NCBI RefSeq assembly: GCF_014647475.1
Contig: NZ_BMPG01000002.1
Span: 682,001 to 746,000 of the forward strand
DNA: 64,000 bases
Direction of reading: 5' to 3'
Source of the DNA: Halocalculus aciditolerans
Lineage (GTDB): Archaea > Halobacteriota > Halobacteria > Halobacteriales > Halobacteriaceae
Numbering within the stretch: the first letter of the stretch is position 1; each line of letters starts with the position of its first letter. Made by a program: the position numbers and the translations under genes. A model generated the notes under the pieces. The model was not told the origin of the DNA and searched no databases. It saw only the letters and a list, made by a program, of their open reading frames with translations. Positions 25,207 to 33,763 of this stretch are shown here, in pieces.

Positions 25207-25440
25207 CCCACTTTTTTATTGCGAGCGCCCTGACGGGCGCTCGATAAAAACCTGGACTAAAAGCCTCCTCGCTCCCGTCGCGGCCCAAAGGGCCGCGGTG
25301 GTCGCTCGTCGGCCCGAGCGCTCACGCTGTTCGCGCTCGGAGGTCACGCGAGCCGGGCGGGACCGGAGGTCCCGCTTGCCGTACGGGCGACTCACGGGTC
25401 GCCCGTACAACGACCGCAGGGAGCGAGCGTGACTCAACCG
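25207..25440 (+). repeat. Structured downstream element, copy B
   Basis: Begins directly after the stop of the alcohol dehydrogenase gene: cccacttttttattg, stem-loop cgagcgccctgacgggcgct, core aaaacctggactaaaagc (25247-25264), cctcctcgctcccgt, stem-loop gcggcccaaagggccgc, then ggtcgctcgtcggcccg. The 3' part has gcgggaccggaggtcccgc (hairpin), shared with copies C and D, and a further palindrome around 25383-25410. It is the simplest complete member of the family. Confidence 0.78.
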
Positions 25441-25520
25441 GAACTCGTTCCGGCGCTAAATCGCGGCACTTCCGGGCGCTGACGACCCGCTCGGTGCGCG
25501 AACGCTCGACGGTGGTTGTG

Positions 25521-25970
25521 TCACTCTTCGTCGAGGTCGGCGTCGTCGCGGCGGTCGTGGACGGTGAGGACGGGGACGGCGGAGGCGCGGACGACGCGTT
25601 CGGTGACGCTGCCGAGGAGGACGTGTTCGAGGCCGGTTCGGCCGTGGGTTCCCATGACGATGAGGTCGGCGTCCCGGTCGCGGGCGGTGTCGACGATGAC
25701 GCGGTGCGGGGTGCCCTCGACGACGGCGGTTTCGGCGGTGACGCCGGCGCGCTTGGCGCGTTCGGCGGCGTCGGCGACGACCTCCGCGCCGTACCCGTGG
25801 AGGCGGTCGGCGAGCGTCGGCGTGTAGGAGTCGGCGGGGATGCCGTCGAAGTCGACGGCGTACAGGAAGACGACCGCGCTCCCGAGGTGACCGGCGAGCG
25901 CGAGCGCCTCCGAGACCGCACGGTTCGAGGGGTCGCTCCCGTCGACCGGCACGAGCACGCGGTTGTACAT
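25521..25970 (-). CDS. Universal stress protein (UspA family)
   Basis: 149-aa Usp domain starting MYNRVLVPVDGSDPSNRAV. The ATP-binding signature is present near the C-terminus: MGTHGRTGLEHVLLGSVTE (G-2x-G-9x-G-S type), so it is the ATP-binding class. Soluble, probably dimeric. The ATG at 25970 is supported by gatataactg (25991-26000), a TATA box about 25 nt upstream on the opposite strand. Stress role inferred from family. Confidence 0.92.
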   Translation of the reverse strand: MYNRVLVPVDGSDPSNRAVSEALALAGHLGSAVVFLYAVDFDGIPADSYTPTLADRLHGYGAEVVADAAERAKRAGVTAETAVVEGTPHRVIVDTARDRDADLIVMGTHGRTGLEHVLLGSVTERVVRASAVPVLTVHDRRDDADLDEE

Positions 25971-26045
25971 GTGGTACCGTAGGACGCGGAGCGATATAAC
26001 TGGGTGGGACAAACCCTTTCCCGAGCGCGCGCGAACCGACTGCGC

Positions 26046-26597
26046 ATGGAGATTCGTCCCGTGAAGAAACACGAGGAGGTGTGGCTGCTCGACCAGCTGG
26101 AGGAGCTGGGGATGGAAGACCCGGCGTTCCGTTCGCGGGACTACGTCGTCGCGCTGAACGACGACCGGGAAAAAGTCGGGTTCGGCCGGCTGCGCACGCA
26201 CACCGAGGAGGGACGCCCGGTCTGCGAGCTCACGAACATCGGCGTGCTCGACGCCTACCGCGGCGAAGGCGTCGGCGCGCGCATCGTCGAGGCGCTCGTC
26301 GAGAACGCCGCCGAGCAGGAGTTCGAGGCGGTGTACAGCCTCACGCCCGAACCCGACTACCTCGCGCAGTTCGGATTCACGGCAGTCGGCGAGGACGACC
26401 TCCCGACGAAGCTCGTCCACCGCCTCGAAGAAGTGCGGGGCTACACCGACGTCGTGACGCCCGTGCGCGTCGCCGTCGACGACTTCTCCCTCCCCTTACG
26501 CCTCCGCGAGGACTCCGAGGCCGAAGGCGAGGACCCCGAGGAGTTCGGCGTCGACACCGAGAACGCGACCTACAAGTACGACACCGGTCGGAAGTAG
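26046..26597 (+). CDS. GNAT family N-acetyltransferase
   Basis: 183-aa GNAT. The acetyl-CoA-binding motif A is NIGVLDAYRGEGVGARIVEA (R/Q-x-x-G-x-G/A type: YRGEGVGARI). The N-terminus MEIRPVKKHEEVW starts the fold. The C-terminal 40 residues are acidic. Target not predictable. Preceded by the divergent universal stress protein gene and followed by the methylmalonyl-CoA mutase gene 54 bp downstream. Confidence 0.86.
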   Translation: MEIRPVKKHEEVWLLDQLEELGMEDPAFRSRDYVVALNDDREKVGFGRLRTHTEEGRPVCELTNIGVLDAYRGEGVGARIVEALVENAAEQEFEAVYSLTPEPDYLAQFGFTAVGEDDLPTKLVHRLEEVRGYTDVVTPVRVAVDDFSLPLRLREDSEAEGEDPEEFGVDTENATYKYDTGRK

Positions 26598-26651
26598 GGA
26601 GTCGGGAGCGAACGTCGAACCATTAAGAGACGAGGCGACAGAGAGGCGAGT

Positions 26652-28328
26652 ATGTTCGACGACGAGGACCTCGCGTCCATCCGCGAGGGCCGCGAGGAGT
26701 GGGAGGAGGAGACGCTGTCTCCCGTGCTCGACCGGTTCGGCGAGCGGAAGGAGTCGTTCGACACCGACACCGGCGGGCAGGACGTCGACCGGCTGTACAC
26801 GCCGGCGGACGTCGACGACCTCGACTACGAGGACGACCTCGGGTTCCCCGGCGAGGACCCCTACACGCGCGGCGTCTACTCGACGGGCTACCGCGGGCGG
26901 CTGTGGACGATGCGGCAGTACGCGGGGTTCGGGACCGCAGCAGAGACGAACGAGCGGTTCCGCTACCTCATCGACCAGGGCTCCTCGGGGCTGTCGATGG
27001 CGTTCGACCTGCCGACGCAGATGGGCTACGACTCGGATGCGACGATGGCGGCGGGCGAAGTCGGGAAGTCCGGCGTCGCCATCGACACGCTCGCGGACAT
27101 GGAGACGGTCTTCGACGGCATCCCGCTCGACGAAGTCTCCACCTCGATGACCATCAACGCGCCCGCGAGCGTCCTGCTCGCGATGTACATCGCGGTCGGC
27201 GACAAGCAGGGCGTCGACCGCGAGGAACTCCGCGGAACCATCCAGAACGACCTCCTGAAGGAGTACGTCGCGCGGAACACCTACATCTACCCGCCGGAGC
27301 CGTCGATGCGAATCATCACGGACATCTTCGAGTTCTGCGCCGAGGAGACGCCGAAGTTCAACACCATCAGCATCTCCGGCTACCACATCCGCGAGGCCGG
27401 GTCGACGGCCGCACAGGAGGTCGCGTTCACGCTCGGGAACGGCATCGAGTACGTCGAGGCCGCCCTCGACGCCGGGCTCGACGTCGACGAGTTCGCGCCG
27501 CAGCTCTCCTTCTTCTTCAACGCGCACAACAACGTCTTCGAGGAGGCCGCGAAGTTCCGCGCGGCCCGGCGGCTCTGGGCGTCCATCATGGAGGAGCGCT
27601 TCGACGCGGAGAAGGAGAAGTCGAAGCAGTTGAAGTTCCACACGCAGACCGCGGGGTCGACGCTGACCGCCCAGCAGATCGAGAACAACGTCGTGCGCGT
27701 CGCGTACCAGGCGATGGCCGCCGTGCTGGGGGGGACGCAGAGCCTGCACACGAACGGGAAGGACGAGGCGCTCGCGCTGCCGACCGAGAAATCCGTGCGG
27801 ACGGCGCTCCGCACCCAGCAGATTCTCGCCCACGAGTCCGGCGTCGCCGACACCATCGACCCGCTCGCCGGCTCCTACTACGTCGAGTCCCTCACGGACG
27901 ACGTCGAGGAAGAAGCCAGAGGGATTCTCGACGACGTCGAGGAGAAAGGCGGGATGCTCCCCGCCATCGAAGAGCAGTGGGTGCAGCGCCAGATTCAGGA
28001 CGTCGCCTACGAACGCCAGCGCGAACAGGAGGAGGGCGAGCGCACCATCGTCGGCGTGAACGAGTTCGAGGTCGACGACGAACCGGAAGTCGACATCCAG
28101 GAAGTCACGGAAGAGGACCAGCAGCGCCAGCTCGACTCACTCGCCGAGGTGAAGGCCGAGCGCGACGACGACGCCGTCGAAGACGCGCTCGCCGCCCTCC
28201 GCGGGGCGGCGGAGGGCGACGACAACCTCCTCCCCTACATCGTCGACGCCGTCAAAGCCTACGCGACCGTCGGCGAAATCTGCAACGTCCTCCGCGACGT
28301 CTTCGGCGAATACCACCCCGGTATCTGA
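26652..28328 (+). CDS. mcmA1: Methylmalonyl-CoA mutase, large (catalytic) subunit
   Basis: 558-aa catalytic subunit that interconverts (R)-methylmalonyl-CoA and succinyl-CoA. It shows [54 protein letters not shown] and QNNVVR-like [15 protein letters not shown] motifs of the MUT alpha-barrel. The B12-binding domain (DxHxxG) is absent, as usual in archaea where it is a separate small subunit not found in this window. The C-terminal ~60 residues are acidic. The epimerase gene follows 258 bp downstream, so the two act in the same propionate/succinate route. Confidence 0.95.
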   Translation: MFDDEDLASIREGREEWEEETLSPVLDRFGERKESFDTDTGGQDVDRLYTPADVDDLDYEDDLGFPGEDPYTRGVYSTGYRGRLWTMRQYAGFGTAAETNERFRYLIDQGSSGLSMAFDLPTQMGYDSDATMAAGEVGKSGVAIDTLADMETVFDGIPLDEVSTSMTINAPASVLLAMYIAVGDKQGVDREELRGTIQNDLLKEYVARNTYIYPPEPSMRIITDIFEFCAEETPKFNTISISGYHIREAGSTAAQEVAFTLGNGIEYVEAALDAGLDVDEFAPQLSFFFNAHNNVFEEAAKFRAARRLWASIMEERFDAEKEKSKQLKFHTQTAGSTLTAQQIENNVVRVAYQAMAAVLGGTQSLHTNGKDEALALPTEKSVRTALRTQQILAHESGVADTIDPLAGSYYVESLTDDVEEEARGILDDVEEKGGMLPAIEEQWVQRQIQDVAYERQREQEEGERTIVGVNEFEVDDEPEVDIQEVTEEDQQRQLDSLAEVKAERDDDAVEDALAALRGAAEGDDNLLPYIVDAVKAYATVGEICNVLRDVFGEYHPGI

Positions 28329-28586
28329 ACGGAAACCGACCGCCGCTCCCGCAGTACGCCGCGACGACTGAGACCGCTACCTCTCGTCGGACTCCTCGTC
28401 GGCGTCGAGGTCGGGTTCCGGTTCGTCGGCGAGTTCGCGTTCGGCGTCCCGGTCGGTCCGTGAGTCGCGTTTGTTCTCCCCGGACGCCTCGCGGCCGCGT
28501 TTCGTGTCGCCCGTACCGGTTCTCCGGCGGCACGGGGGATAACCGTTGTCGGGGTCTTTTTCTCGGGCGGCGACGGAAGAGCGAGT

Positions 28587-28973
28587 ATGCACGTGGACCA
28601 CGTCGGCATCGCCACCGAGGACGCCGCCGAACTCGCCGCGCTCTACGAGGAACTCCTCGACGCTCCCGTCGTCCACGAGGAGGCGTTTCAGGGGATGCGC
28701 GTCGTCTTCTGCGAGTTCGAGAACGGGTACTTCGAGCTCTTAGAGCCCGCGGAGGACGACACGACCATCGGCCGCTACCTGGAGCAGAACGGGGGCGGCA
28801 TCCACCACGTCGCGGTGGAGACCGACGACATCGAGGGCGCGCTCGACACCGCGCGCGACCTCGGCGTTCGCCGCCTCGACGACGACCCGCGACCGGGCGC
28901 GTGGGGGCACGAGGTGGCCTTCCTCCATCCGAAGGACACCGGCGGCGTCCTCGTCGAGTTCGTCCAGCACTAG
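28587..28973 (+). CDS. mce: Methylmalonyl-CoA epimerase
   Basis: 128-aa glyoxalase/VOC-fold epimerase that converts (S)- to (R)-methylmalonyl-CoA for the mutase. Metal ligands fit His in MHVDHVGIAT, His in GGGIHHVAVETDD and Glu near the C-terminus in GGVLVEFVQH. ELLEP and LGVRR are also typical. An A/T stretch ggtctttttctc (28553-28564) lies about 25-30 nt upstream of the ATG, so it may have its own promoter although the mutase gene is upstream on the same strand. Confidence 0.93.
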   Translation: MHVDHVGIATEDAAELAALYEELLDAPVVHEEAFQGMRVVFCEFENGYFELLEPAEDDTTIGRYLEQNGGGIHHVAVETDDIEGALDTARDLGVRRLDDDPRPGAWGHEVAFLHPKDTGGVLVEFVQH

Positions 28974-29003
28974 CGGTCGAGCTACCGCCGGGAATCGCGT
29001 GGG

Positions 29004-29519
29004 TTACTCCTCGTCGTGGCCACCGAGGCGGCCGGCGATGTGGGGGGCGAGGTCGTCGGGCGGGTCGTCGAACCAGCGGGCTTCGCTGATGGCTTCGGGG
29101 TTGAGTTCGAGGGTCGGGTCGTCGGCGGTGGCGTCCCAGAGCGCCCAGACGCCGCCGACGCGGTCGCCGTCGTCGTCCTCGAAGACGTAGACGAGCGCGC
29201 CGAAGACGCCGACGAGGTTCGGCGTGATGCCGGTGGCGTGCTTCACGGCTTTCCGCGCGGTCTCCTCGAACGCCTCGTTCGAGTCGCGGGAGCCGCCGGG
29301 GATGTCCCACGCGCTGTCGATTTCCTCGCGGACGAGCAGGTGCTCGCCGTCGTGTTCGACGAGGACGCGGGAGCCGCCGAGCTGGCCGCGTTCGAAGGCG
29401 CGCATGCAGTCGCGGAACGCGACGGACGAGACCGTGATGTGTTCGACCTCGACGGTGAAGTCGCCGTACTCTTCCTGGAGGCGGACGACGTGTCGTTCGG
29501 CTTCCGGCGGTATATCCAT
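29004..29519 (-). CDS. Nudix-fold protein with degenerate catalytic box
   Basis: About 171 aa from the ATG at 29519 (a GTG at 29549 could add ten residues). The Nudix region is recognisable from IPGGSRDSNEAFEET, where G-x5-E is kept, but the catalytic REUxEE segment reads KAVKHA, so Arg becomes Lys and all three following Glu are lost. GALVYVFEDDDGD and ALWDATADD support the fold. It is probably not an active hydrolase, or uses other residues; binding or regulation is possible. Convergent with the epimerase gene. Confidence 0.7.
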   Translation of the reverse strand: MDIPPEAERHVVRLQEEYGDFTVEVEHITVSSVAFRDCMRAFERGQLGGSRVLVEHDGEHLLVREEIDSAWDIPGGSRDSNEAFEETARKAVKHATGITPNLVGVFGALVYVFEDDDGDRVGGVWALWDATADDPTLELNPEAISEARWFDDPPDDLAPHIAGRLGGHDEE

Positions 29520-29586
29520 GAGTCCCCCTGTCGAACCTGTCTGACTCACCCACTCGCAAAAGGCGTATCGGTTCTTCGCGTCGCTC

Positions 29587-30234
29587 TCAGTTCGTCGGTG
29601 CGGGGCCGAAGCCCTCGGCGTCGATGACGGCGTCGGGGAGGCCCGCGTCGGCGAGCGCGGCCTCGGCGGTCGCGACGAAGTCGTTGAACCCGAAGACGAA
29701 CGCGATGTCGATGTCGTCCTCGACGGTCGTTGCGATGGCCGCGTCGACGTCGCCGTCGTCGCCGACGACCGCGACGGTCGCGCCGGCGGCGCTCAGCTCG
29801 GCGAGCCGCGCCTCGTGGCTCGGGTCGTCGTCGCGGTAGACGACCACCGCGTGTCCGCCGTCGCGGAGCGCGCGCTCGGCGACCGCGATGGCCGCGCCGA
29901 TACCGGGGCCGCCCGCGGCGACGAAGACGGTGTCCTCGTCGGCGTAGTGCGTGTCGCCGAGCGGCGCAGACACGCCGACCTCGTCGCGAGCGTCGAGCGC
30001 GGCGATTCGGGGGGAGACGTCGCCCTCGGGGTCGATGCCGATAGTTACCTCGAAGGTTCCCTCGGTGTCGGGCGAGGAGAGCGTGTAGAAGCGCGCGGGC
30101 GCGTCTTCGTCGAGACGGAAGGAGACGAACTGGCCGGGCTCGCCGGCGAATCCGTCCGGGGTGTCGAGTTCGACGGCGACGGCGTCCCCGCCGACGTCGG
30201 TGACCGAGACGACGGTCACGGTGGTGTACTCCAT
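29587..30234 (-). CDS. FAD-dependent oxidoreductase (ferredoxin reductase-like)
   Basis: 215-aa FNR-type flavoprotein. The FAD-binding motif is ARFYTLSSPD (RxYS/T), the beta-barrel contains GEPGQFVSFRL, and the NAD(P) half has VFVAAGGPGIGAAIAVAE. The chain is short; the end FGFNDFVATAEAALADAG replaces the usual C-terminal NAD(P) motif, and no iron-sulfur domain is present. It probably passes electrons between a pyridine nucleotide and a ferredoxin or another carrier. It is divergent from the KorAB operon, which uses ferredoxin. Confidence 0.85.
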   Translation of the reverse strand: MEYTTVTVVSVTDVGGDAVAVELDTPDGFAGEPGQFVSFRLDEDAPARFYTLSSPDTEGTFEVTIGIDPEGDVSPRIAALDARDEVGVSAPLGDTHYADEDTVFVAAGGPGIGAAIAVAERALRDGGHAVVVYRDDDPSHEARLAELSAAGATVAVVGDDGDVDAAIATTVEDDIDIAFVFGFNDFVATAEAALADAGLPDAVIDAEGFGPAPTN

Positions 30235-30444
30235 AGGAGAACGGAGTGGCGCGGGGGATATGGGAGTTTCGCGACCCGCGGTATCATTCGTTCGACGTGA
30301 AAACCCGCTACGAATACCCGTCAGAGACGAGTGTATTTGTACAGATGGTCAGTTATCGAAGGGCGAGCGGGCGATTCGGCCGTTCTCGCACCCTCCTCGT
30401 CGTTTGGAAGGGTTTTTGCCCAGCGCGTCGGAAGTCCCTGGTAC

Positions 30445-32187
30445 ATGCAGGACGACCTGAACTGGGCCATCGGCGGCGAGGCCGGCGATGGAATCGACTC
30501 CACCGGGAAGATCTTCGCGCAGGCCCTCTCGCGAGCGGGGCGACACGTCTTCACGTCGAAGGACTTCGCGTCCCGAATCCGTGGCGGCTACACCGCGTAC
30601 AAGATCCGAACCGCAGTCGATCGAGTGCAAAGCGTCGTCGACCGCCTCGACATCCTCATCGCGTTGACCGAGCGGACGGTCGACGAGAACATGGACGAAC
30701 TCCACGACGGCTCCGTCATCATCTACGACGGCGAGCGCACGGAGTTCTCGGACTTCGAGGTCCCCGACGGAATGGTCGGCCTCGACGTCCCCCTGAAGTC
30801 CTTGGCCGAGGACGCGGGCGGTGCAATCATGCGGAACATCGTCGCCCTCGGCGCGGTCTGCGAGGTCGCCGACTTCCCCATCGAGAACCTCGACGAATCC
30901 CTCCAGAAGAAGTTCGGCGGGAAGGGCGAGAAGATCGTCGAGAACAACAAGGAGGCCGCGCGCCTCGGCGAGCAGTACGTCGCCGAGAACTACGAGACCG
31001 ACTTCGACTTCGAGCTCGAAACGACCGACGAGGACTACGTCCTCCTGAACGCCGACGAGGCCATCGGGATGGGCGCAATCGCGGCCGGCTGTAAATTCTA
31101 CGCCGGCTACCCCATCACGCCCGCGACGGACGTGATGACCTACCTCACCGGGCGTATCGAGCAGTTCGGCGGGCACGTCGTCCAGGCGGAGGACGAACTC
31201 GCCGCGATCAACCTCGCGCTCGGCGCGGCCCGCGGCGGCGCGCGCGCCATGACCGCGACGTCCGGCCCCGGCATCGACCTGATGGCGGAGACGTTCGGGC
31301 TCGTCGCCACCTCGGAGACGCCGCTCGTCATCGCGAACATCATGCGCTCCGGCCCCTCCACGGGGATGCCGACGAAACAGGAGCAGGGCGACCTCAACAT
31401 GATGCTCTACGGCGGGCACGGCGAAATCCCGCGCTTCGTCCTCACGCCGACGACGGTCTCCGAGTGCTTCCACAAGACCGTGGAAGCGTTCAACCTCGCG
31501 GAGAAGTACCAGATGCCCGTCTACATCTCGGCCGACCTCTCGATGGCCGTGACGGAGCAGACGTTCAAGCCCGACGAGTTCGACATGGACGCCGTCGAGA
31601 ACGACCGCGGGAAGGTCGTCGACGAGTCCGAGATCTCGAAGTGGCAGGACGAACAGGACCGCTTCAAGGCGCACGCCGTCACCGCAGACGGCGTCAGCCC
31701 GCGCGCCTTCCCCGGCACGGAAGGCGGCGTCCACATGTCCACCGGCCTCGAACACGACGAGCTCGGTCGCCGGACGGAGGACGTCGACGAACGCGTCGAG
31801 CAGGTCGACAAACGCAACCAGAAGGTCGCGACCGCCGAGGAACGCGAGGACTTCGACTACCGCGAGTTCGGGAACGCGGACTCCGACAACCTCGTCATCT
31901 CCTGGGGGTCGAACGAGGGCGCGATGGTCGAAGCGCTCGACTTCCTCGCCGAAGAGGACGTCGACGTCCGCTTCATCTCCGTCCCCTACGTCTTCCCGCG
32001 CCCCGACCTCACCGACGAGGTCGAGGCCGCGGAGAACGTCGTCGTCGTCGAGTGTAACTCGACCGGGCAGTTCGCCGACCTCATCGAGCACGACACACTT
32101 ACGCGCGTCGAGCGCGTGAACAAGTACAACGGCGTCCGCTACAAGGCGGACGAACTCGCGGCGGAAATCAAGGAGGTAGTCGCATGA
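30445..32187 (+). CDS. korA: 2-oxoacid:ferredoxin oxidoreductase, alpha subunit
   Basis: 580-aa subunit with gamma domain fused in front of alpha. The gamma part starts NWAIGGEAGDGIDSTGKIF; the alpha part has the TPP-enzyme signature YAGYPITPATDVMTYL and TSGPGIDLMAETFGL. The enzyme oxidatively decarboxylates 2-oxoglutarate or related 2-oxoacids to the CoA thioester and reduces ferredoxin; which acid cannot be read here. The ATG at 30445 begins the gamma domain. The stop overlaps the beta gene ATG by 4 bp (ATGA), so both are translated together. Confidence 0.93.
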   Translation: MQDDLNWAIGGEAGDGIDSTGKIFAQALSRAGRHVFTSKDFASRIRGGYTAYKIRTAVDRVQSVVDRLDILIALTERTVDENMDELHDGSVIIYDGERTEFSDFEVPDGMVGLDVPLKSLAEDAGGAIMRNIVALGAVCEVADFPIENLDESLQKKFGGKGEKIVENNKEAARLGEQYVAENYETDFDFELETTDEDYVLLNADEAIGMGAIAAGCKFYAGYPITPATDVMTYLTGRIEQFGGHVVQAEDELAAINLALGAARGGARAMTATSGPGIDLMAETFGLVATSETPLVIANIMRSGPSTGMPTKQEQGDLNMMLYGGHGEIPRFVLTPTTVSECFHKTVEAFNLAEKYQMPVYISADLSMAVTEQTFKPDEFDMDAVENDRGKVVDESEISKWQDEQDRFKAHAVTADGVSPRAFPGTEGGVHMSTGLEHDELGRRTEDVDERVEQVDKRNQKVATAEEREDFDYREFGNADSDNLVISWGSNEGAMVEALDFLAEEDVDVRFISVPYVFPRPDLTDEVEAAENVVVVECNSTGQFADLIEHDTLTRVERVNKYNGVRYKADELAAEIKEVVA

Positions 32188-33047
32188 GCTCCAACGCACG
32201 ATTCATCGATTTCAAATCCGACAAGCAGCCGACGTGGTGTCCGGGCTGCGGTGACTTCGGCACCATGAACGGCATCATGAAGGGTCTCGCCGAGACCGGG
32301 AACACGCCGGACGAGACGTTCGTCGTCGCCGGCATCGGCTGCAGCGGGAAGATCGGGACGTACATGCGTTCCTACGCGCTCCACGGCGTCCACGGCCGCG
32401 CGCTCCCCGTCGGCACCGGCGTCAAGATCGCGCGCCCCGACATCGAAGTCGTCGTCGCCGGCGGTGACGGTGACGGCTACTCCATCGGTGCCGGTCACTT
32501 CATCCACGCCGTCCGCCGGAACATCGACCTCACGTACGTCGTGATGGACAACCGCATCTACGGCCTCACGAAGGGTCAGGCGTCCCCGACCAGCCGCTCC
32601 GACTTCGAGACGTCCACGACGCCCGACGGCCCCAAGCAGCCCCCCGTCAACCCGCTCGCGCTCGCGCTCTCCGCCGGCGGTACCTTCATCGCGCAGTCGT
32701 TCTCCTCGAACGCCAAGCGCCACCAGGAGATCGTCCAGAAGGCCATCGAGCACGACGGCTTCAGCATCGTCAACACCTTCAGCCCCTGCGTCACCTTCAA
32801 CGACGTCGACACCTACGACTACTTCCGCGACAACATCGTCGACCTCGACGAAGCCGACCACGACCCCACCGACCGCGAGGCTGCCAAGGACAAAATCCTC
32901 GACAACGACAAAGAGTACATCGGCGTGCTCTGGGAGGACGAAGACGCCACCGACTACAACACCGCCCACGGCGTCGACGAACCCATGCACGAAGTCCCCG
33001 ACGGCGCGCCCGACGGCGCGACCGACCTCGTGCGCGAGTTCTACTAA
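32184..33047 (+). CDS. korB: 2-oxoacid:ferredoxin oxidoreductase, beta subunit
   Basis: 287-aa beta subunit. The cluster-binding motif is TWCPGCGDFG, a further Cys lies in GIGCSGKIG, and the TPP-binding motif is GDGDGYSIGAGHF followed by YVVMDN. A later Cys sits in FSPCVTF. It works with KorA and ferredoxin; it binds TPP-Mg and a 4Fe-4S cluster in this family. It overlaps korA by 4 bp. A structured repeat element begins right after its stop codon. Confidence 0.94.
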   Translation: MSSNARFIDFKSDKQPTWCPGCGDFGTMNGIMKGLAETGNTPDETFVVAGIGCSGKIGTYMRSYALHGVHGRALPVGTGVKIARPDIEVVVAGGDGDGYSIGAGHFIHAVRRNIDLTYVVMDNRIYGLTKGQASPTSRSDFETSTTPDGPKQPPVNPLALALSAGGTFIAQSFSSNAKRHQEIVQKAIEHDGFSIVNTFSPCVTFNDVDTYDYFRDNIVDLDEADHDPTDREAAKDKILDNDKEYIGVLWEDEDATDYNTAHGVDEPMHEVPDGAPDGATDLVREFY

Positions 33048-33260
33048 CGCACGTTTTGCTCTGCGCTCGGCGCGCTTCGCGCGCCGTCGCTCGGCAAAAC
33101 CTGCACTAAAAGCCCATCGCGCTCCTGTCGCGCGCCTCCGGCGCGCGGTAGTCGCGCTCGGGCCTCGCCCTACGGGCGAGTGAACCGGCGAACTACCGGG
33201 TTCTTGGCGGGACCTTCGGTCCCGCTTGCCCGCACTCGCTTCGCTCGCGCGGACTCCGGA
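33048..33260 (+). repeat. Structured downstream element, copy C
   Basis: Begins right after the korB stop: cgcacgttttgctctgcgct, inner stem ggcgcgcttcgcgcgcc, outer arms gttttgc / gcaaaac, core caaaacctgcactaaaagcc (33094-33113), then catcgcgctcctgtc and stem-loop gcgcgcctccggcgcgc, a tcgccctacgggcga hairpin, and the tail gtgaaccggcgaactaccgg, ttcttggcgggaccttcggt, cccgcttgcccgcactcgct. The core and tail match copies D and E. Confidence 0.78.
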
Positions 33261-33392
33261 CCACTCGTCCGCCGGACATCTCTTGCGGTTCTTCCTCTCT
33301 CGGCACGCGTCCCTACTTCTCGGTCGATGCGCGCGGCGTCGCGCGTTCGCGTTCGGGGGAACAGTTACCTGTCTCTCGTCCCGTGTCCGGGT
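33261..33392. other. Spacer upstream of the 57-aa membrane protein
   Basis: 132 bp with no gene recognised; it includes an A/T-rich stretch (gttacctg, 33364-33371) about 25 nt before the ATG at 33393 that could act as a promoter element. Confidence 0.4.
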
Positions 33393-33566
33393 ATGGTCTC
33401 TCGGGAAAACCTCGTTATCGGCGTGTGCGTGGTCGCGGCGCTCGTGCTCGGACTGAGTGTGGCGTCGGCGACGTCGCTGCCGTCGTGGGTGGCGCTCGCC
33501 GTGTTCCTCGGCGTCGGCGTGCTCCTGCCGAACCTCCTGAACGAGTTCCTGCGGACGAGAACGTGA
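33393..33566 (+). CDS. 57-aa two-helix membrane protein
   Basis: Short protein with two hydrophobic segments (about residues 8-26 and 30-50) and a charged end NEFLRTRT. The ATG is the first good start after the structured element. Third codon positions are G/C-rich. No family recognised. The next gene, a flavoprotein reductase, begins about 200 bp downstream. Confidence 0.62.
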   Translation: MVSRENLVIGVCVVAALVLGLSVASATSLPSWVALAVFLGVGVLLPNLLNEFLRTRT

Positions 33567-33763
33567 GCGAACGAGCGAGTGCGCGGGTGTGCGAGTGAAT
33601 CGGACGGGTGAGACGCGGTGAGCGTCCGATAGTTCGAGCGTCACGCGTGGGGTTCGAGTGCCGTGTGAGCGGGTCGCTTCTGTTCCCGCTGAAACGTCGA
33701 AATACCGGCGGAGGCGTCCGTATTCAGCAACACTCATTAGCGAAACGTGGCTTCGGATAAGGT
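33567..33763. other. Spacer before the flavoprotein reductase
   Basis: 197 bp without recognised gene. An A/T-rich region tattcagcaacactcattag (33721-33740) lies about 25-45 nt before the ATG at 33764 and may include the promoter. Confidence 0.4.

Noticed and set aside
30331-30444. Upstream start for korA adding 38 residues
   Set aside because: The extension lacks family similarity and overlaps the likely promoter; the gamma domain starts at the ATG at 30445.
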